This document shows positions 59,758 to 64,000 of a stretch of 64,000 nt of DNA, one piece after another (within the stretch, counting starts at the first letter, position 1; each line of letters starts with the position of its first letter). The notes below the pieces were generated by a model. That model was not told where the DNA came from and made no database searches. It worked only from the letters and a program-made list of their open reading frames with translations. The position numbers were made by a program, and so were the translations under genes. Source of the stretch: Mesorhizobium sp. CA14 (lineage in GTDB: Bacteria > Pseudomonadota > Alphaproteobacteria > Rhizobiales > Rhizobiaceae); NCBI RefSeq assembly GCF_020165195.1, contig NZ_JAIUHR010000024.1:44114-108113 (forward strand), written 5' to 3'.

Positions 59758-60960
59758 TCAAGTCAGCGATGCGGTGAACCGCTGGATGCGCGTGCAGGCT
59801 TCCTCGAGCAGCGCCTCCGACGTGGCGTAGGAGATGCGGAAGTTCGGTCCGAGGCCGAAGGCCGAGCCGAACACCACCGCGACCCCTTCCGCCTCGAGCA
59901 GTTCGGAGCAGAAGGCCTCGTCATTGTCGATCACCTTGCCCGTCTTGGTCTTCTTGCCGATCAGATCAGCGCAGGACGGATAGACGTAGAAAGCGCCTTC
60001 CGGCGAGGGGCAAGAGATGCCGCGTGCTTGGTTGAGCATCGAGACCACGAGGTCGCGCCGGCCCTGGAAGATCGCTTTGTTTTTGGCGATGAAATCCTGC
60101 GGGCCGTTGAGTGCCTCGACGGAAGCCCATTGCGCGATGGTGCAGGCGCCCGAGGTCTGCTGGCCCTGGATCATGTCCATCGCCTTGATCAGCGGCACCG
60201 GGCCCGCGGCATAGCCGATGCGCCAGCCTGTCATGGCATAGGCTTTCGACACGCCGTTCATGGTCAGCGTGCGCTCATAAAGGCTCGGCTCGACCTGGGC
60301 GATAGTCTTGAAGACGAAATCGCCATAGGTCAGGTGCTCATACATGTCGTCGGTCAGCGTCCAGACATGCGGATGCCTGAGCAGCACGTCGGCCAGCGCG
60401 CGCAGTTCGGCCTCGGTGTAGGCGGCGCCCGAGGGGTTGGACGGCGAATTCATCAGCAGCCATTTGGTTTTCGGCGTGATCGCCTTTTCCAGCACTTCCG
60501 CCGTCAGCTTGAAACCGTTGTCGATCGAAGTGTCGGCGAAGACCGACGTGCCGCCGCAGATCGCCACCATCTCGGGATAGCTCACCCAGTAGGGGCGGGG
60601 AATGATGACCTCGTCGCCCGGGTTCAGCGTCGCCATGAAGGCATTGAACAGGATCTGCTTGCCGCCGGTCCCGACGATGGTCTGCTCCGGCCGGTAGTCG
60701 AGATTGTTCTCGCGCTTGAATTTTTTCGCGATCGCCTCGCGCAGCGGCACGATGCCGGAGACCGGCGGATATTTGGTCTCGCCGCGGCGGATCGCCTCGA
60801 TCGCCGCGTTCTTGATGTTGTCGGGCGTATCGAAGTCCGGCTCGCCGGCGCCCAGGCCGATCACGTCACGGCCGGCATTTTTCAGCTCGCGCGCTTTCTG
60901 CGTCACCGCGATGGTCGCGGAAGGCTTAACGCGGGAAAGGGCGTCGGCGAGAAAGGCCAT
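59758..60960 (-). CDS. aatA: aspartate/prephenate aminotransferase (class I/II, AatA type)
   Basis: 400 residues, PLP fold type I: IGLGAGEPDFDTPDNIK, TGGKQILFNAFMATLNPGD, MNSPSNPSGAAYTE, TDDMYEHLTYGDF and NGVSKAYAMTGWRIGYAAG with the PLP lysine at 239. It moves amino groups between aspartate (or prephenate) and 2-oxoglutarate. The conserved Arg of the C-terminal substrate site is in PNFRISYAT. Complete and normal length. Confidence 0.94.
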   Translation of the reverse strand: MAFLADALSRVKPSATIAVTQKARELKNAGRDVIGLGAGEPDFDTPDNIKNAAIEAIRRGETKYPPVSGIVPLREAIAKKFKRENNLDYRPEQTIVGTGGKQILFNAFMATLNPGDEVIIPRPYWVSYPEMVAICGGTSVFADTSIDNGFKLTAEVLEKAITPKTKWLLMNSPSNPSGAAYTEAELRALADVLLRHPHVWTLTDDMYEHLTYGDFVFKTIAQVEPSLYERTLTMNGVSKAYAMTGWRIGYAAGPVPLIKAMDMIQGQQTSGACTIAQWASVEALNGPQDFIAKNKAIFQGRRDLVVSMLNQARGISCPSPEGAFYVYPSCADLIGKKTKTGKVIDNDEAFCSELLEAEGVAVVFGSAFGLGPNFRISYATSEALLEEACTRIQRFTASLT

Positions 60961-61179
60961 GACAAAATGTCTCCTAGGAAAAGCGGCCAGGAGCGGCCGC
61001 GGCGCCTCTCATGTCGCATCATCGCGCCAAGCGCAAGCATTGTGCGATGAACCAGAGGTCAAGGAGGCGTGACCAAAGTCAGCCTGCGTGAGCGGCAACG
61101 CTAAATTCATCAACGGCCGGTAAACCCTTGGCTGGCAGGATCGCAGATCGGATTGCGCCTATTCGCGGAGCGAGAAACC

Positions 61180-62079
61180 TTGTCGCGCAGCATCGGGCTT
61201 GCCCACATCATCCGTCATGATGACGGCACCTCCACGGGTGTCTGGGGCATCCATACGCTGCAGAGCGCGTTCCAGCCGATCTTCGCCTTCAAGGAGGGCA
61301 AGCTTTCGGTCACCGCTTTCGAGGGGCTGATCCGGCCGTTCCGCGATGGCGAGCCGCAGTCGCCGGTGACGTTTTTCGGCACCTGCCCGGCGGCCGACCG
61401 GCTGCATATCGAGGCGCTGACGCGCACGTTGCATCTTCTGAACGCCGGCGCCTGCCTGCCGCAAGAGGCGTCCATCTTCGTCAATTTCGACCCGTCGGTC
61501 TTCACCGATCGCCACATCGCCGACAACGCACTGCGCGACATGCGGCTGGTGCTGCACGAAGCCGGTATCGATCCGCGCCGCATCGTCTGCGAGGTCACCG
61601 AGCAGAAGTCCGCTTCGCAGGAAACGCTCTACGATTTTGTCGAGGCGCTGAGGGCGAACGGCTTCCGCATTGCGGTGGACGACTACGGCGCCGATGAGTC
61701 CGACATCAACCGGATCAAGGAACTCAAGCCCGACATCGTCAAATTCGACGCGCATTGGATCACCCAGCTGATGGAGTCCGGCGCCGGCTTCGCCTTGCTC
61801 ACGGCGATGGTGCAGAGCTTCGAGAGCCAGGGCATCCGCACCGTCTTCGAAGGAATCGAGGAAGGCTGGCAGCTGGAGCTTGCCGAGAGGTCCGGCGCCT
61901 CCATGGTCCAGGGCTATGTGCTGGCCCGGCCGGAACTCGCCCCCACCAGCTTTCGCGACTTCGGCAAGGTCGAGCGGCAGCCTTCGGCCGAAGAAAACAA
62001 GGCGCAAGTCGCCGCAAGCCCGGGCCCGGCGCCGCAGGCGCGGCCGGCAAGAGTGTTCGGGCGCAAGGTCGCGCCATGA
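61180..62079 (+). CDS. EAL-domain protein A (EAL-only, degenerate motifs)
   Basis: 299 residues, single EAL domain: FQPIFAF, TAFEGLIRP (EGL), VNFDPSVF (the conserved N of NxxS kept, S kept), CEVTEQKS, VDDYGADESDI (DDFGTG expected), VKFDAHW (KxD: K-F-D), FEGIEE (AEG-x-E expected) and VQGYVLARPE. Several substrate/metal positions differ from active phosphodiesterases. Start is a TTG at 61180 with GGAG nine bases upstream. The stop overlaps the start of protein B. Confidence 0.83.
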   Translation: MSRSIGLAHIIRHDDGTSTGVWGIHTLQSAFQPIFAFKEGKLSVTAFEGLIRPFRDGEPQSPVTFFGTCPAADRLHIEALTRTLHLLNAGACLPQEASIFVNFDPSVFTDRHIADNALRDMRLVLHEAGIDPRRIVCEVTEQKSASQETLYDFVEALRANGFRIAVDDYGADESDINRIKELKPDIVKFDAHWITQLMESGAGFALLTAMVQSFESQGIRTVFEGIEEGWQLELAERSGASMVQGYVLARPELAPTSFRDFGKVERQPSAEENKAQVAASPGPAPQARPARVFGRKVAP

Positions 62080-62936
62080 GCGGACAACCAGACAGGCGGC
62101 GCAACGTCGCCGAGGCGATCTTCGCCGACGAGATCGGCCTCCATTTCGGCGTCTATGGCGAGTTCCGGCTGTGGAGCGCCTATCAGCCGATCTTTGCGCC
62201 GGAAGGCAAGGTGCTCAGGGCGATTGCCGTCGAGGGGCTGATCGAGCCGCGGCGTATTGCGGAGCCGGTAGCCCCTTCGACCTTCTTCAGCGGCGTTCCC
62301 GCATCCGACCGGCTGTTTGTCGAAACGATGTGCCGGATGCTGCATCTCGGCAACTACCGCAACATCGGCGTCGAGGGATTGACGCTGTTCTTCAACTATA
62401 ATCCGAATGTCAACGACCATCTCGGACGAGCGCTGGCCGAGATCCGGCTGATGACCAGGCATCTCGGCGATTTCGAGCTGGAGCCCGGCCTGCTGGTCTG
62501 CGAGATCACCGAGCAGGCAGCCGACGACCACATTCTTGCCAGCCTGGTGCGTGAAATGCGGCGTGACGGCATCCGCATCGCCATCGACGATTTCGGCACG
62601 GGACATTCGACCGAGGCGCGCATCGATCTGCTTGCGCCCGACATCGTCAAGATCGATGGCGCCTGGTTTGGCGAGCTCTGCCGCCATGCTGCCGCCGAGC
62701 GCTTCTTCCGGCCGCTGGTGGCGAGGCTGCACGAGCGAGGCGCCAAGGTGCTGGTCGAGGGCATCGAGAACGCCCAGCACTTACGCGTCGCGCTCGAGGG
62801 CGGCGTCGACCTGATGCAGGGTTTCCATCTCGCCCGCCCTGCGCTCGCCGGCACGATCTTCAACGAAGAACCGCTTTCCGTAGAAGCCCTGCTCGGCGCT
62901 GGCAACAAGGTCGTGCCCCTGCATCAGCATCGCTGA
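62076..62936 (+). CDS. EAL-domain protein B (EAL-only)
   Basis: 286 residues, single EAL domain: YQPIFAPEGKVLRAIAVEGLIEP, FNYNPNVN, EITEQAADD, IDDFGTGHSTE, KIDGAWF, VEGIENAQH and MQGFHLARPALA. Closer to consensus than protein A (DDFGTG is complete), though N-x-N replaces the NVS motif. Its ATG at 62076 overlaps the stop of A (ATGA), so both are made together. It has no sensory or GGDEF domain. The stop codon is part of a hairpin repeat. Confidence 0.85.
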   Translation: MSGQPDRRRNVAEAIFADEIGLHFGVYGEFRLWSAYQPIFAPEGKVLRAIAVEGLIEPRRIAEPVAPSTFFSGVPASDRLFVETMCRMLHLGNYRNIGVEGLTLFFNYNPNVNDHLGRALAEIRLMTRHLGDFELEPGLLVCEITEQAADDHILASLVREMRRDGIRIAIDDFGTGHSTEARIDLLAPDIVKIDGAWFGELCRHAAAERFFRPLVARLHERGAKVLVEGIENAQHLRVALEGGVDLMQGFHLARPALAGTIFNEEPLSVEALLGAGNKVVPLHQHR

Positions 62937-63001
62937 TGCAAACCCGAAAAGCGCATCGGCATCGCTGATGCAGATCCAAAGACGCATCAGCGCCGCTGAT
63001 G
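62920..63001. repeat. three REP-like hairpins overlapping the EAL-B stop
   Basis: Three copies of CATC(A/G)GC-x-CGCTGATG at 62923-62939, 62955-62971 and 62985-63000, each able to form a CATC...GATG stem. The first contains the codons for His-Gln-His-Arg and the TGA stop of EAL protein B. It is a miniature REP-like array that may stabilise the mRNA 3' end. Confidence 0.7.
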
Positions 63002-63082
63002 GTTCTTCTCAAAAACAAATCACTGGATGAGACCCGACCCGCGCGCTAGAGCCTTCCGGCAAGACGCGAGAGGGTAAGAGGC

Positions 63083-63691
63083 ATGATCCTTTACGACATG
63101 GCCGACAGCGGCAATTGCTACAAGCCGCGGCTGTTGATGGCGAAGCTCGGCATTCCCTTCACCCGTATCGAGGTGAGCTCGCATACCGGTGAGACGCGCA
63201 AACCGGACTACGTCGCAAAAAATCCGAACGCGATGGTGCCGATGCTCGAGCTCGACGACGGCAGGCGCATCACCGAGAGCAACGCCATCCTGCTTTATCT
63301 TGCCGAAGGCACGCGCTTCCTGCCGGCCGACAAGTATGAACGCGCACTGGCTTACCAATGGCTGTTCTTCGAACAATACAGCCATGAGCCCTATATCGCG
63401 GTGCGCAAGGCGCTGCTGACCTTCCCGGAACGGGCGAAGGACGCCACGCCGGAACGATTGGCGCAGACACTGGATCGCGGCAACAAGGCGCTCGGCGTTA
63501 TGAACCAGCATCTGCAGCGGAACGAATTCTTCGCCGGCAGCGCCTATAGCGTCGCTGACATCGCCTTGTACGCCTATACCCACACCGCCGGGATGGGCGG
63601 CTTTCAGCTCGACGCCTATCCGGCCGTCGCCGCCTGGCTGAAGCGGGTCGAGGCGGATAAGGGGCATGTGCCGATCGGGTGGGTGCCTTAA
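63083..63691 (+). CDS. glutathione S-transferase family protein
   Basis: 202 residues. Thioredoxin-like N-terminal domain: YDMADSGNCYKPRLLMAKLG (catalytic Ser/Cys region SGNCYK), NPNAMVPMLELDDGRRITESNAILLYLAE (cis-Pro and ES for glutathione). Helical C-terminal domain: SAYSVADIALYAYTHTAGMGG. Conjugates or reduces electrophiles; substrate unknown. The ATG is preceded by AGAGG. Confidence 0.9.
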   Translation: MILYDMADSGNCYKPRLLMAKLGIPFTRIEVSSHTGETRKPDYVAKNPNAMVPMLELDDGRRITESNAILLYLAEGTRFLPADKYERALAYQWLFFEQYSHEPYIAVRKALLTFPERAKDATPERLAQTLDRGNKALGVMNQHLQRNEFFAGSAYSVADIALYAYTHTAGMGGFQLDAYPAVAAWLKRVEADKGHVPIGWVP

Positions 63692-63732
63692 GGCAGCGCC
63701 GGCGATTGGCGAAAGGCTGGGGGACAGCTTCC

Positions 63733-63870
63733 TTCTCCCCGTTCACGGGGAGAATATGGCGGCAGCCAGATGAGGGGCTGCGCCGGCCTTACTAGGTCAG
63801 CCAAAATGACAGTCCTGAAAACGTTGGCGCTGCCCCTCATCGCCCTGCCGGGCACTTCTCCCCGTGAACG
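63733..63870. repeat. palindromic repeat at the right edge
   Basis: Hairpin TTCTCCCC / GGGGAGAA at 63733-63754, inverted ATGAGGGGC / GCCCCTCAT blocks further in (about 63770 and 63832), and an ACTTCTCCCCGTGAACG block at 63854-63870 matching the left end. This is another common rhizobial intergenic element type. Confidence 0.75.
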
Positions 63871-63889
63871 CAGGGCTGTCCGGGGAAAG

Positions 63890-64000
63890 TTATTCATAGG
63901 CGAAGTCCAACTGGTTTGGGGAAGTTCGGTTGCTTCGGCGGCCGGGATTGACCGGAGGTGGCTTGTTGATGGCCTCGATTCTTCGGCGTTCGAACAGGCA
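63890..64000 (-). CDS. partial C-terminal coding frame, unknown
   Basis: An open frame entering from the right edge ends at a TAA at 63890-63892. It reads CLFERRRIEAINKPPPV... and ends ...TSPNQLDFAYE. The Arg/Pro-rich tail is unlike its neighbours and could belong to a mobile-element or DNA-metabolism protein, but 36 residues are too few to name it. Confidence 0.4.
   Translation of the reverse strand, partial: CLFERRRIEAINKPPPVNPGRRSNRTSPNQLDFAYE

Noticed and set aside
1..64000. CRISPR array, prophage, complete insertion sequence, rRNA or tRNA
   Set aside because: No regularly spaced repeats, integrase, transposase, rRNA segments or tRNA cloverleaf with T-arm could be recognised; palindromic elements found are intergenic repeats.

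Overview
The window is a GC-rich stretch of an alphaproteobacterial chromosome, most likely a Mesorhizobium or close Phyllobacteriaceae relative. The protein types and gene neighbourhoods (lgt-methyltransferase-pgeF, trxB next to an LsrB/VtlR-type LysR gene, long-tailed UvrB, BA14K, DUF1127-like, avidin-like and extensin-family proteins) and the short palindromic intergenic repeats typical of rhizobia all point that way. Almost all of it reads as core chromosome. I see no prophage, CRISPR array, rRNA, recognisable tRNA or complete insertion sequence. The assignment rests on recognition of families from sequence, not on a database search.

Layout. 1-5.8 kb: a minus-strand lgt / methyltransferase / pgeF / M24 peptidase cluster, then ubiK-like, ybjN-like and csaA-like genes on plus and a GT4 glycosyltransferase on minus. 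6-10 kb: a MarR / OmpR-like / EnvZ-like operon divergent from ilvE, with a candidate MarR operator between them. 10-13.7 kb: a glycine-rich small protein, a metallo-beta-lactamase-fold hydrolase, BA14K, two cold-shock genes and a double-Kazal lipoprotein. 13.7-20 kb: TPR-sulfotransferase, small metabolic or unknown proteins, an ABC-F ATPase and an EamA transporter. 20-29 kb: extended uvrB, an exported EF-hand-like protein, a CapA-like protein, two small exported proteins, a gene-poor segment ending in a strong minus-strand terminator, and a diacylglycerol-kinase-like gene. 29-33 kb: a translationally coupled GMC oxidoreductase / enolase-superfamily / beta-hydroxyacid dehydrogenase operon. 33-42 kb: accessory enzymes, an HxlR/FMN-reductase divergent pair, an avidin-like protein, a CNNM/CorC protein, a LysR remnant, an LssY_C protein and two extensin-family proteins. 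42-51 kb: greA with a terminator hairpin in its leader, then the ADP-heptose/LPS inner-core genes (hldD-waaF-waaC on minus, hldE-gmhA-gmhB on plus) flanking a Phd-type toxin-antitoxin pair and a LysE transporter. 51-55 kb: Lrp regulator, trxB-lsrB-like pair, a methyltransferase and a cluster of candidate small RNAs. 55-64 kb: an EF-G-like GTPase, a GGDEF-EAL protein, a cupin, aspartate aminotransferase, two coupled EAL-only proteins, a GST and a partial ORF at the right edge.

The most interesting non-coding signal is at 54.6-55.1 kb, downstream of the trxB-LysR pair. There is a LysR-type dyad, a promoter-like AT-rich box, a stem-loop exposing an anti-Shine-Dalgarno loop, a second CU-rich segment and a textbook terminator: the architecture of the AbcR (alpha-r15) small RNAs. 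A second structured segment follows, preceded by GTAACA direct repeats and ended by another terminator. Other points worth a look are the terminator in the greA leader, a family of palindromic elements sharing an internal core but differing at their ends, the coupled EAL-only pair, the signal-less avidin-like protein, and the 28-kb intergenic region with an orphan terminator.

Gene starts were moved from the longest frame to the start supported by a ribosome-binding site or by the family's usual N-terminus wherever I could see one.
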